Below are positions 8,666 through 17,382 of a DNA stretch of 57,363 nt, in pieces (positions within the stretch are counted from its first letter, which is position 1; each line of letters opens with the position of its first letter). The notes under the pieces were generated by a model. The model did no database searches and was not told where the DNA came from. It worked only from the letters and a program-made list of their open reading frames with translations. Made by a program: the position numbers and the translations under genes. This DNA comes from Candidatus Solibacter usitatus (GTDB taxonomy: Bacteria; Acidobacteriota; Terriglobia; Bryobacterales; Bryobacteraceae): the NCBI GenBank assembly GCA_016191645.1, contig JACPVQ010000238.1, positions 1-57,363 of the forward strand, given 5' to 3'.

Positions 8666-9963
8666 TAGGCAATCTTCGGATAGACTTTGCGAATCGCCGC
8701 AACAATGTCATCGGTGTCCCGCTGCGTATACTTCGGATCGATGGACGGTCCGGCGAAGCGGCTGAGAATATCCAGCGTCTTCGGGCATGTCGCGGGTCCG
8801 TATTGAATCGACTTGCCGCGCGCCGTCGTCCACGTGGGCCAATCCGGATGGACCGTAACTTTGTTGATGATGTAGGGAAGCGTTGGAAGCACAACGGATC
8901 CGCCGGGAGGACCGGTGGGAACGTTCTCCGCTTTCATCATCGCCACAAACTGATCGCGTCTCTGTTTGCTGTCGAAGCGCACAAACACTGCCGCGCCAAG
9001 TTCCCCTTGCGCATCGGGCAGATGGCGGAAGCGGATGCCGGGAAGGTCGCGGATCCCGTCGTAGACGCGCCTGGCGTTGCCGCGGACCGCATCCACAATC
9101 TTGTCGAGCTTACGCACCTGCGCCAGCATCACGCCGCCGGTGAACTCGCTCATGCGGTAGTTTGCGCCCACAAAGGCATCGAGCCTCGGTTCGCCCAGCA
9201 GGCTGCCATGAGGACCGCGCAGCGCGCCGAGATCGTGGAAGCGCGACGCGCGCTCGAAAAGAACGGGATCATTCGTGACCACCGATCCGCCCTCGCCGGC
9301 CGTGATGGTCTTGTTCAACTGATGACTGTAAATGGCGATGTCACCCATGGAACCGAGCGGCTTGCCCTTGTAGCTGCCGCCCACCGCCTGCGCGCAATCT
9401 TCCAGCACCTTGATGCCACGCTTTTTGGCAATGCTCAAGATGCGATCCATGTCCGCGGGGCAGCCCTGCAAGTGCACTGCCATGATGACCTTCGTCTTCG
9501 CCGTGATTCGATGTTCGATATCTGCTGGATCGATATTGAACGATTCGTCGATCTCGGCAAATACCGGAAGCCCGCCTGCGCGGATCACGGAGGTGGCGGA
9601 GGAATGCCACGTCCACGCCGGAATAATCACCTCGTCGCCAGGACCGATTTGCAGCGCGGCCATCGCCACTTCCAACGCCGCCGTGCCGGAGGTAACGGCC
9701 AGCGCATACTTGGCATTCATGCGCGCCGCGAATTCCTTTTCGAACGTCGCCACTTTCATCGGCTGGCCGCCCGGCCCGTACCACCGGAAAGGCCGGCCGC
9801 TCTCGATCACTTCCGTAAGCTGCTGCTGCTCTTGCTGGTTGTAGTATTGCGTGCCCCAATAACCGGGCCGTAAGGGCGTTTTGCGCACCGGCGCGCCGCC
9901 CTCCGCCGCCAATGCCGGAGCCGCCGCCGCGCCGATGGCGCCCACAAATTGTCGTCTGTCCAT
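8665..9963 (-). CDS. DegT/DnrJ/EryC1/StrS family aminotransferase with Tat leader
   Basis: This is a 432-residue PLP-dependent sugar aminotransferase-type protein. The ATG at 9963 follows an excellent ribosome-binding site (ggaggagg) and gives a twin-arginine leader (MDRRQFVGAIGAAAAPALAAEGG). Family landmarks are VTSGTAALEVAMAAL, GDEVIIPAWTWHSSATSV and VLEDCAQAVGGSYKGKPLG. The presumed Schiff-base lysine is K218 in HQLNKTITAGEGG. The exported location is odd, because this family normally makes nucleotide-amino sugars in the cytoplasm. It is coupled by TAATG to the GH71/99-like gene. Confidence 0.88.
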   Translation of the reverse strand: MDRRQFVGAIGAAAAPALAAEGGAPVRKTPLRPGYWGTQYYNQQEQQQLTEVIESGRPFRWYGPGGQPMKVATFEKEFAARMNAKYALAVTSGTAALEVAMAALQIGPGDEVIIPAWTWHSSATSVIRAGGLPVFAEIDESFNIDPADIEHRITAKTKVIMAVHLQGCPADMDRILSIAKKRGIKVLEDCAQAVGGSYKGKPLGSMGDIAIYSHQLNKTITAGEGGSVVTNDPVLFERASRFHDLGALRGPHGSLLGEPRLDAFVGANYRMSEFTGGVMLAQVRKLDKIVDAVRGNARRVYDGIRDLPGIRFRHLPDAQGELGAAVFVRFDSKQRRDQFVAMMKAENVPTGPPGGSVVLPTLPYIINKVTVHPDWPTWTTARGKSIQYGPATCPKTLDILSRFAGPSIDPKYTQRDTDDIVAAIRKVYPKIA

Positions 9964-10065
9964 GAGGAAATCCTCCTCCGCCCTTTCTACCTTATTTGGA
10001 GGAGCGTGTCCATCGGAGATGACTCGATTTTTCGCAACCGGCTGTTCAATAAAACATTTTGTGGG

Positions 10066-10071
10066 TATTAT
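10066..10071 (+). promoter_or_regulatory. candidate -10 box (TATTAT)
   Basis: TATTAT lies 12 bp before the ATG at 10084, with a TTCAAT-like element at 10045-10050 as a possible -35 (15-bp spacing). This is weak pattern evidence for a promoter of the membrane-protein gene that diverges from the aminotransferase. Confidence 0.3.
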
Positions 10072-10083
10072 GTAAGTAACCAG

Positions 10084-10635
10084 ATGAGACACACGCGACG
10101 CTCCCCCGGGCGTAGGATGCTGGAGATTTTTGTGTGTGCCATCCTCTTCCTCGTTTTTGAAGCGCTCGTCATTGTTGCGCTGTTCGGGGGAGTGGAGGCT
10201 GCAAAATGGTTGGCGATGATCGTCGGCCCGCGGATGCCGGAACTCAGCCGCGCACAGTGGTTCTACTTTTCCGCGGGCGTGTTTGTGGCCGCTACAGGTG
10301 GGCTCGCGGCCTACATTTCCGCCCGCAACGAATTCCTCGGCGACGAACCGGGTTTCTGGAGACGTCAGTCAGCCTGCATCCTCGCCGCCGTTTTTGTTTT
10401 CGGACTCTACACCATGGGCTGCTACAAGGCTCACGGTATCGCGCTGAATCGAGGGGCGTCGGACAAGGACTCCGCCATTCGCAGTGTGTTTAGTTGGGTC
10501 TACGTGACAGGCGAGTTTGGCAGACACCTGTACGAAAAAAGAAACGAGCCCTTGGATGCGGCCGTGAACGAATTCAGCAAACTGACTGATATCCCCGAAA
10601 CTGCCGCCGAACTGGCTCAGGTCACGATTCGATAG
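10084..10635 (+). CDS. hypothetical membrane protein, three TM segments
   Basis: This 183-residue protein starts at ATG 10084 (MRHTRRSPGRR). Three hydrophobic segments are visible: near residues 13-37 (LEIFVCAILFLVFEALVIVALF), near 61-80 (WFYFSAGVFVAATGGLAAYI) and near 98-115 (ACILAAVFVFGLYTMGCY). The C-terminal 65 residues are soluble and end shortly before tRNA-Lys. No family was recognised. The basic N-terminus suggests an N-in topology. It stands alone between a divergent gene and the tRNA. Confidence 0.65.
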   Translation: MRHTRRSPGRRMLEIFVCAILFLVFEALVIVALFGGVEAAKWLAMIVGPRMPELSRAQWFYFSAGVFVAATGGLAAYISARNEFLGDEPGFWRRQSACILAAVFVFGLYTMGCYKAHGIALNRGASDKDSAIRSVFSWVYVTGEFGRHLYEKRNEPLDAAVNEFSKLTDIPETAAELAQVTIR

Positions 10636-10638
10636 CAA

Positions 10639-10714
10639 TGGTGAGCCGGGCGGGACTCGAACCCGCGACCCTCTGATTAAAAGTCAGATGCTCTACCAAC
10701 TGAGCTACCGGCTC
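10639..10714 (-). tRNA. tRNA-Lys (anticodon UUU)
   Basis: The minus strand gives a full cloverleaf. The 7-bp acceptor stem is GAGCCGG/CCGGCTC, the D arm is AGCTCAGTTGGTAGAGC and the anticodon loop is CTTTTAA with TTT. The T arm is GCGGGTTCGAGTCCCGC. The discriminator is A and CCA is encoded at 10639-10641. Length is 76 nt with CCA. Confidence 0.97.
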
Positions 10715-10740
10715 GGGAATTACTAATAGGCGGGACATCT

Positions 10741-11919
10741 CTAGGATATCACGGTGTCCAGTCTCCGCATGCTGAAAAGTAACGCCCGCGGAACGTGAAA
10801 GAAACCTTTATAGGGTCCGCCCTTTAGATCCAGCGCGGGCGCGCCGCGGCGGTCGCAGTAGCCGAGCCATTCGCCGTGCTCCCAATCGACAAACGTTCGA
10901 AATGTGTACTCGTCGATTCGCTCCAACCATGTGAGCCATCGCGGGTCCTTCGTTTTCGAATACGCAAGGGTCAGCGCGACTATCGCCTCCGTATGCGGCC
11001 ACCAAAGTTTCATGTTCGCTTCCAGTTGCTGCGCGGGGAAACCCTCGGAGTCGAGAAAATAATAGAGGCCGCCGTAGTCTTTGTCCCATCCAAATTCCAG
11101 CGATCCTTCCATCACATCGAGCAGAAACCGCACGTTCTCCGGCGTTTCGGCATTTCGTTTTTCCAAAGAGTGCCAGAGCATCCACGCCACCTCCATTGCG
11201 CTGCCCGGACACAGTTGACGCGTTACAGGGCTCTCGCGGTAATCGGAGCCGTCGAGAGGCAGGTTCTCCAGCAGCGTGCGTTTTTCCGGCAGCCAGTGCG
11301 CACGCGCATCGCTCCAACAATTTTCCAGAATACGAACATAGTTTGCCTCGGGCTCCACTTCATGCAGCTCCAACGCTAGCGATGCGATCACCATTACATC
11401 CGCCAGTTGGCGGCACGGCGTCTGACCCGGCAAGTGCGGCCGTCCCAGCGGCGTCGCATTGTCAATCCACTCGCGAATCAGGCGGAAGAGTTCCTTCGCC
11501 TGCTCGATGTAACCCTCCGCCGGCGCTCCGGTCTTCGAATACTCGATCAACGCCAGCGCCAGGAAAAACGCCGCGTACGGCTTGCGCTGGAAAAACACCG
11601 GCCGCCCATCGCGCGTCACGCTGAAATAACAACGGCCTTCCGCGTCTCGCGCATGGCGCAGAAGAAACTCCAGAATGGAATGCGCCGCGTCCAACCATTC
11701 TTGCCGGCGTTCCACCTGGTTGTACAAGCGGCTGAACATCCACACCGCGCGGCCCATCATCCACACGTACTTGCGCGAATCGTAGACGCGGCCGTCCCGC
11801 GTAAGGCAGTTCAATTGGCCGCCGCATTCCAGGTCCAGCGAATGATTCAGCCAGAACGGAATTACGGAATCGAACAAATTGCGTTGGTAGCGTTCGCGCA
11901 GCTCTAGGAGATCGAACAT
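10741..11919 (-). CDS. AGE family epimerase/isomerase (N-acylglucosamine 2-epimerase-like)
   Basis: This is a 392-residue (alpha/alpha)6-barrel protein with no signal peptide, so it is cytoplasmic. Family motifs include NCLTRDGRVYDSRKYVWMMGRAVWMFSRLYN, KPYAAFFLALALIEYSKTG, WDKDYGGLYYFLDSEG, KLWWPHTEAIVAL and KGGPYKGFFHVPRAL. The catalytic histidines expected in the barrel are matched by the H in WWPHTEA and the FHVPR histidine. It interconverts a sugar at C2 or the corresponding aldose/ketose. The start at 11919 (MFDLLELRERY) is preferred, with ATG 11931 as alternative. It diverges from the DUF1549 gene at 11957. Confidence 0.88.
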   Translation of the reverse strand: MFDLLELRERYQRNLFDSVIPFWLNHSLDLECGGQLNCLTRDGRVYDSRKYVWMMGRAVWMFSRLYNQVERRQEWLDAAHSILEFLLRHARDAEGRCYFSVTRDGRPVFFQRKPYAAFFLALALIEYSKTGAPAEGYIEQAKELFRLIREWIDNATPLGRPHLPGQTPCRQLADVMVIASLALELHEVEPEANYVRILENCWSDARAHWLPEKRTLLENLPLDGSDYRESPVTRQLCPGSAMEVAWMLWHSLEKRNAETPENVRFLLDVMEGSLEFGWDKDYGGLYYFLDSEGFPAQQLEANMKLWWPHTEAIVALTLAYSKTKDPRWLTWLERIDEYTFRTFVDWEHGEWLGYCDRRGAPALDLKGGPYKGFFHVPRALLFSMRRLDTVIS

Positions 11920-11942
11920 GAACCACAGCATAGCGGGTTTGA

Positions 11943-11948
11943 TAGAAT
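11943..11948 (+). promoter_or_regulatory. candidate -10 box (TAGAAT)
   Basis: TAGAAT sits only 8 bp upstream of the ATG at 11957, which would give an almost leaderless transcript for the second DUF1549 gene. No -35 element stands out. Confidence 0.35.
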
Positions 11949-11956
11949 CGCCATGA

Positions 11957-14557
11957 ATGCGGATTCTGGCCGGACTACTATTGCCCATGGTGTGCCTGGC
12001 GCAGCGCGTGGACCCTGTGGAGTTTTTCGAATCGAAGGTGCGCCCCGTGCTGGCGAAGAACTGTTTCTCCTGCCACACGTCGACGAAGATGGGCGGGCTG
12101 GAAATGGTTTCGCGCGAGTCGTTCCTCAAAGGCGGCGGCTCCGGGCCCGCCATCAGTATCGACAGGCCCGATGACAGCCTGCTTCTGAAGGCCATCAACT
12201 ATTCGCATGACCGGCTCAAGATGCCTCCCAGCGGCAAGCTGTCCGCGGCGGAGATCAAGGATATTACTTCGTGGATCTATCGCGGAGCGGTGTGGCCTAT
12301 CGCGAAATCGGACGCGTCCGCGAAGACGTACGTCATCACCGATCAGCAGCGCGCCTGGTGGTCGTTTCAACCCGTGCGCAAACATGCGCCGCCCGCGGTG
12401 AAGGACAAAGCGTGGGTGAAAGATCCCATCGATCAGTTTGTCCTCGCCTCATTGGAAGCGAAGGGATTGCGTCCGGTGGCCGCGGCTTCCAAGCACGATT
12501 GGATCCGGCGCATTACTTACGATCTCACGGGGCTGCCGCCAAAGATGGCGGACGTCGAAGCTTATTTGCGCGATACGACGCCGCACGCCAAGGCCGCGGT
12601 CGTAGACAGACTGCTGGCTTCGAAACAGTACGGTGAGCGATGGGGCCGCTATTGGTTGGATGTCGCGCGCTACTCCGACGACCTTCTCAACTCCACGCAA
12701 GATCAGCCTTACGACAACGCTTATCGCTATCGCGATTGGGTCATTCAGGCATTCAACGACGATATGCCGTACACCACTTTCGTCAAAGCGCAGTTGGCTG
12801 GAGACCAGATTGCCGATAAAGAAAAGTACGTCGCGGGCCTGGGCTTCTACGCGTTGAGCCCGCAATTCCAGGACGACCGCGTCGATGTCACCAGCAAGGC
12901 GTTCCTGGCGCTGACGGTGGCTTGCGCCACTTGTCACGATCACAAATTCGATCCGATTCCGACCAAGGATTACTACTCGCTGTTGGGCGTGTTTACCAGC
13001 ACCGCGGAAGGCGAATATCCGCTGGCGCCGCCGGAAGTAGTGGAAACATATAAGCAGCGCACGAAAGCTGTGGAGCAACAGCAGGCCAAGCTCACCAAGT
13101 TCCTCGAATCCCAGGCCAAGGCGCTCTCCGAAGTTCTCGCCGAGCGCACCGCCGATTATCTTCGCGCCGCGCGCAAAGTTGAGGCCGGTGAAAAACCCGA
13201 TGTGAAATTGGATGCCGAAACGCTGGACCGTTGGGTGGCCTATTTGAAGATGCCCGCGCACGAGCACTCCTTCGTCGATGGGTGGCGGGACGAAGCAAAA
13301 CTTCCCGCCGAGCTTTTTCGCAAACGCGTTCTCGATTTGCTGGCGGAGCAGAAGAACATCGAAGAGCAAAACTTTATCCGCCTCGGCGGGTCGAATGCGC
13401 GCAACGATCTTTCGCGCGCCGATCTACTCTCGCTGCCCCGCGAAAAATGGATCTTCTGGCGCGATCTGTTCTCCAATCAGAGATTCGGAAAATTCGAAAG
13501 TGGGCTGTTCTATTACAAAGAAAAAAAGATCGATCGTTTTCTCACCGGCGAATGGAAGGCGCACCTCGACCAGCTGAACGCCGGCCTGGCCTCGTTCAAA
13601 AAAGCGGTTCCGGAGCGATACGATTACTACCACATCATCAAAGATCGCGAGAAGCCGCGCAATGAACGGATCCGTGTGCGCGGCAGCACGGACAATTTGG
13701 GTGAGGAAGCGCCGCGTGGTTTTCTCACGGTTTTGCATAAAGGCGAAAAGCAAATATTCCAGAAGGGAAGCGGCCGCCTGGAACTGGCGGAAGCCATCGC
13801 CAGAGCCGATAATCCGCTGACCGCGCGCGTGATGGCGAATCGCGTTTGGCATCATCTGTTTGGTGCGGGGCTCGTGCGCACGTTGAGCAATTTCGGCCAA
13901 CTGGGCGAGAAACCCAGCCATCCGGAGCTGTTGGATCATGTCGCGTCCCGGTTGGTGGACAATGGCTGGTCCCTGAAGAAGCTCATTCGCGAACTGGCAT
14001 TGAGTTCCACCTACGCGTTGAGTTATCAAAGCGAAACGAAAGCGTTCACGGCCGATCCGGACAACCGCTTACTGTGGCGCGCCAATCGCAGGCGCCTCGA
14101 TATTGAATCGCTGCGCGATTCTTTGCTCGCCGCCTCAGGCGAGTTGGACGAGAGCATGGGCGGCAAACCGTTGAAGGTCGCCGACGAAAAGAACAAGCGG
14201 CGAACCGTATACGGGTTTGTCAGCAGGCGCAAACTGGACGGCACGCTGGCCTTGTTCGACTTCCCCAATCCAAACTCCACATCCGAGCAGCGCATGCCGA
14301 CGGCAACGCCCGTGCAGCAATTGTTTTTCCTTAACGGCAAATTCCTGATGGAGCGCGGCGATGCTTTGAGCGCGCGTCTGGAAAAAGAATCGTCCGCCGA
14401 TAGTGCGCGCATTCGCGCCGCCTATCGTTTATTGTTTTGCCGCGAGCCGGAGAAAGCCGAGATCGATGCCGGCCTCGCCTATCTGAAATCGAAACCAAAT
14501 GCCTGGCCGGAATATGCGCAGGTGCTGTTCAGTTCCAATGAATTCGTCTTCTACTAA
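11957..14557 (+). CDS. PSCyt1-DUF1549-DUF1553 protein (heme-motif, exported)
   Basis: This is an 866-residue paralogue of the protein at 2888-5188, about 100 residues longer in the central linker. It has a signal peptide (MRILAGLLLPMVCLAQ), a CFSCH cytochrome motif near residue 36 and DUF1549 with YGERWGRYWLDVARYSDD. CATCHDHKFDPIPTKDYY follows near residue 323. DUF1553 has MANRVWHHLFGAGLVRTL, SHPELLDHVASRL and NRRRLDIESLRDSLL. The central insert (about residues 350-480) is lysine/glutamate rich and probably helical. It overlaps the following DUF1501 gene by 20 bp. Function is unassigned. Association with polysaccharide or sulfatase loci is known for the family. Confidence 0.9.
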   Translation: MRILAGLLLPMVCLAQRVDPVEFFESKVRPVLAKNCFSCHTSTKMGGLEMVSRESFLKGGGSGPAISIDRPDDSLLLKAINYSHDRLKMPPSGKLSAAEIKDITSWIYRGAVWPIAKSDASAKTYVITDQQRAWWSFQPVRKHAPPAVKDKAWVKDPIDQFVLASLEAKGLRPVAAASKHDWIRRITYDLTGLPPKMADVEAYLRDTTPHAKAAVVDRLLASKQYGERWGRYWLDVARYSDDLLNSTQDQPYDNAYRYRDWVIQAFNDDMPYTTFVKAQLAGDQIADKEKYVAGLGFYALSPQFQDDRVDVTSKAFLALTVACATCHDHKFDPIPTKDYYSLLGVFTSTAEGEYPLAPPEVVETYKQRTKAVEQQQAKLTKFLESQAKALSEVLAERTADYLRAARKVEAGEKPDVKLDAETLDRWVAYLKMPAHEHSFVDGWRDEAKLPAELFRKRVLDLLAEQKNIEEQNFIRLGGSNARNDLSRADLLSLPREKWIFWRDLFSNQRFGKFESGLFYYKEKKIDRFLTGEWKAHLDQLNAGLASFKKAVPERYDYYHIIKDREKPRNERIRVRGSTDNLGEEAPRGFLTVLHKGEKQIFQKGSGRLELAEAIARADNPLTARVMANRVWHHLFGAGLVRTLSNFGQLGEKPSHPELLDHVASRLVDNGWSLKKLIRELALSSTYALSYQSETKAFTADPDNRLLWRANRRRLDIESLRDSLLAASGELDESMGGKPLKVADEKNKRRTVYGFVSRRKLDGTLALFDFPNPNSTSEQRMPTATPVQQLFFLNGKFLMERGDALSARLEKESSADSARIRAAYRLLFCREPEKAEIDAGLAYLKSKPNAWPEYAQVLFSSNEFVFY

Positions 14558-15929
14558 AACACGTCACTCTCGCCGCGAGGTTCTCGCCGCTATTGGCAGC
14601 GGTTTCGGAATGCTCGGGCTGAATCACACGATGACGGCCGCGCCATCGGCCACCACGCATGCGCCGCACTTCGCCCCTAAGGCGAAGCACGTCATCTATC
14701 TCTTTCTCAACGGCGGCCCGTCCCAAGTGGACACCTTCGACCCCAAGCCGATGCTCACCAAGTATCACGGCAAACCCGCGCCGTCCGGCAATCTGCGCAC
14801 GGAGCGCAAGACCGGAGCGCTGCTGGCATCGCCATTTCAGTTTCCGCGCTGCGGCAAGAGCGGCATCGAGATCAGCGAGATTTTTTCCGAACTAGGCAAG
14901 CACGCCGACGATCTGTGTGTCATCCGCTCCATGCATACGGAGCGGCCAAATCATGAGCCGTCCTTGTTCATGTTGAATTGCGGACACGTATTGCCCGGAC
15001 ATCCATCGATGGGTTCCTGGCTGAACTACGGACTGGGAACGGAAAATCAAAACCTTCCCGGCTTCGTCGTGCTGTGTCCCGGGTTGCCTGTGATTGGTCC
15101 CCAGTTGTGGAACTCGGCCTTTCTGCCGCCCATCCATCAGGGCACTTACATTCCCAATCAGGAGACGGAGCCGGAAAAACTCATTCAGCATCTGCGCAAC
15201 ACAAAACACACGATGGAGGATCAGCGGAAGCAACTCGATCTGCTGGCGTCGCTAAATCGCGCGCATGCGCGTCGCGAAGGCAACGACCCGGCGCTGGAAT
15301 CGCGGATTGAGTCCATGGAAATCGCCTATCGCATGCAGGGCGAGGCGATGGATGCGTTTGACGTGCGCAAAGAGCCGGAGAAGGTTCGCGAACGTTATGG
15401 CGATGGCCCGTTCGCGCGCGGCTGCCTGCTGGCCCGGCGTTTGGTGGAGCGCGGCGTGCGCATGGTGCAGGTCTACTATGGCGATGGTCAGCCTTGGGAC
15501 AATCATGACGACATTCTCATCCATCGTAGACTCGCACAAACTTCGGACAAGCCGATGGCGGCATTGTTGCAGGACCTCAAGGACCGCGGATTGTTGCAGG
15601 AGACCGTCGTCATTATCGGTGGCGAGTTCGGTCGCACGCCTTCGGTGGAGGTCAGCGGGCTGGTGAAATTCCAGAACGGGCGCGATCATAACAACCACGG
15701 TTTCTCGCTTGCCGTTGCGGGCGGAGGATTCCGTGGAGGCATCACTTACGGCGCTACCGATGAATTCGGTTTTAAGGCCGTGGACAAACCCGTGCATCCG
15801 CACGATTTGCATGCCACCATCCTGCACTTGATGGGAATGGACCACACGCGCCTCACCTACCGTCATAGCGGACGCGATTTCCGGCTCACCGATGTCGCCG
15901 GCAATGTGATCAAAGAGATTCTGGCTTAG
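14538..15929 (+). CDS. DUF1501 family protein, Tat-exported
   Basis: This is a 463-residue paralogue of the 5178-6632 protein. ATG 14538 gives a twin-arginine leader (SRREVLAAIGSGFGMLGL). The conserved opening KHVIYLFLNGGPSQVDTFDPKP is present, as are IGGEFGRTPSVE, GRDHNNHGFSLAVAGGG and HDLHATILHLMGMDHTRLTY. It starts inside the end of the DUF1549 gene (20-bp overlap), which implies coupled translation. Its last 20 bp also overlap the end of the convergent lnt gene, which is tight packing for two unrelated transcripts. Confidence 0.9.
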   Translation: MNSSSTKTRHSRREVLAAIGSGFGMLGLNHTMTAAPSATTHAPHFAPKAKHVIYLFLNGGPSQVDTFDPKPMLTKYHGKPAPSGNLRTERKTGALLASPFQFPRCGKSGIEISEIFSELGKHADDLCVIRSMHTERPNHEPSLFMLNCGHVLPGHPSMGSWLNYGLGTENQNLPGFVVLCPGLPVIGPQLWNSAFLPPIHQGTYIPNQETEPEKLIQHLRNTKHTMEDQRKQLDLLASLNRAHARREGNDPALESRIESMEIAYRMQGEAMDAFDVRKEPEKVRERYGDGPFARGCLLARRLVERGVRMVQVYYGDGQPWDNHDDILIHRRLAQTSDKPMAALLQDLKDRGLLQETVVIIGGEFGRTPSVEVSGLVKFQNGRDHNNHGFSLAVAGGGFRGGITYGATDEFGFKAVDKPVHPHDLHATILHLMGMDHTRLTYRHSGRDFRLTDVAGNVIKEILA

Positions 15930-17382
15930 GTTTCGTCAGTCGACTGCGTAAACAACAGGCGCATCCAACCAGCAGGCAGCCCCACACAAACCAATCTCCG
16001 TTCCGCGTGTAGAATGACAAATCGGCGCGATTGTTGTAGCGCATCACGGTGGCCGTTGCAACAAAGGGAGGCAGCCGTTGCGTAATGCGGCCGGCGGGGT
16101 CGATGACCGCCGAGATGCCGTCGTTTGTTGCGCGCAGTAGCCAGCGACGGTTCTCCACTGCCCGCATGCGCGCAATCGCGAGATGCTGTTCCCGCGCCGC
16201 GCTTCGCCCGAAGTATCCGTCGTTGGAAAGATTCACCAGCACTCCCGCGCCGTCCAATGCGAACTTGCGAATGTAGTGCGGAAACACCGATTCGTAGCAG
16301 ATGAAGACACCCGCCTTTCCGCCGCCGGCCGGCAGATTGTCCGAACGCTCGCCAGGAATAAATCCTCCAACTTCCTGCGTAACCTGACCGACCCACGATA
16401 CCCACGGCGGCGTGTATTCTCCGAACGGAACCAGATTCATCTTGTCGTAACGGGAGACGAGCGCTCCGTCCGCCCCGACGTGAAAAACGGAATTCAGCGA
16501 CTCGCGTTTCGCGGTGTGCGCGACCCCTCCGAACAGAAAGTCCGATTGCATGGAGGTAGCCAGCGCCGCGGCTTTGGCGCGCAACATCGGGTCGTCATCG
16601 TAGTAGAACGGCGCGGGCATCTCCGGCCACAGCACCAAATTGGGCCGCGCCTTCATACTGCTGCCGGCCTCCCGGGTCTGAACAGTCATGCGATCCAGCG
16701 CGGTCTCAATATCCTTCGCCGTCCAGCGCGGTCTTTCCTGAATGTCCGGCTGCGCCGCCACCGCGATCTCGCGGCCGGTTTCCAATTCCGGCAGCGCGGG
16801 AAGCAGGAAAAGCACCGGCAGCATGAGAACCGGCGCGTGCACAATTCGTGGACGCTTTCTTATGGCGAACGCGAGTGCCGTGCCCGTCATCGCAAAAAGA
16901 AACGACAGGCCGTACACGCCGCTGAACGGCGCAATGCGCATCGGGACATCCATCGGGATGCCTGCGTTTCCCAACACGAGCCAGGCGAATCCGAACGGCC
17001 CATAACATCGCTCCAAACCTGTCCACAATGCCGCGATGGCAATGACCCCGATCCGCGATTCGGTTACATATCCGGCCAGCAATCCGAATGCCGCCCAATG
17101 CAGCGATCGCAGGATACAAAACAACAGGAAGGCGAGCCACACCAGTGCCGGGTGCATTCCACCGTACTGCGCCAGCACGTCGCGAATCCAATAACAGACG
17201 CCAAACCAATAGACGAACCCCGCGCACCAGCCATAGAGCATGCGGCGCTTCGCGCTCGGTTCTTCGCAAAGCGCCATCACCGCCGGGGTCAGTGCAAAGG
17301 GCGCCAGGAAGAAGAGATTTGCCGGAGCGAAGCAGAGGATCGACAGGATGGCGCTCAGCAGAATCAGAGCGGGACGCTTCAC
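15910..17382 (-). CDS. lnt: apolipoprotein N-acyltransferase
   Basis: This 490-residue inner-membrane enzyme adds the third acyl chain to lipoproteins. The N-terminal half holds several hydrophobic helices (residues 1-190). The nitrilase-like domain follows with the expected triad: E in LVLWPEMPAPFYY, K in YDKMNLVPFGEYTPPW and C in VFICYESVFPHYIRKF. The conserved NLSNDGYFGRSAAREQHLAIARMRAVENRR segment is present in order. A terminal hydrophobic helix closes the protein. It overlaps lipA by 4 bp (ATGA-type), so the two are co-translated. Confidence 0.95.
   Translation of the reverse strand: MKRPALILLSAILSILCFAPANLFFLAPFALTPAVMALCEEPSAKRRMLYGWCAGFVYWFGVCYWIRDVLAQYGGMHPALVWLAFLLFCILRSLHWAAFGLLAGYVTESRIGVIAIAALWTGLERCYGPFGFAWLVLGNAGIPMDVPMRIAPFSGVYGLSFLFAMTGTALAFAIRKRPRIVHAPVLMLPVLFLLPALPELETGREIAVAAQPDIQERPRWTAKDIETALDRMTVQTREAGSSMKARPNLVLWPEMPAPFYYDDDPMLRAKAAALATSMQSDFLFGGVAHTAKRESLNSVFHVGADGALVSRYDKMNLVPFGEYTPPWVSWVGQVTQEVGGFIPGERSDNLPAGGGKAGVFICYESVFPHYIRKFALDGAGVLVNLSNDGYFGRSAAREQHLAIARMRAVENRRWLLRATNDGISAVIDPAGRITQRLPPFVATATVMRYNNRADLSFYTRNGDWFVWGCLLVGCACCLRSRLTKPKPESL

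Noticed and set aside
12449-13369. A 306-residue minus-strand frame.
   Set aside because: Antisense shadow of the second DUF1549 protein.
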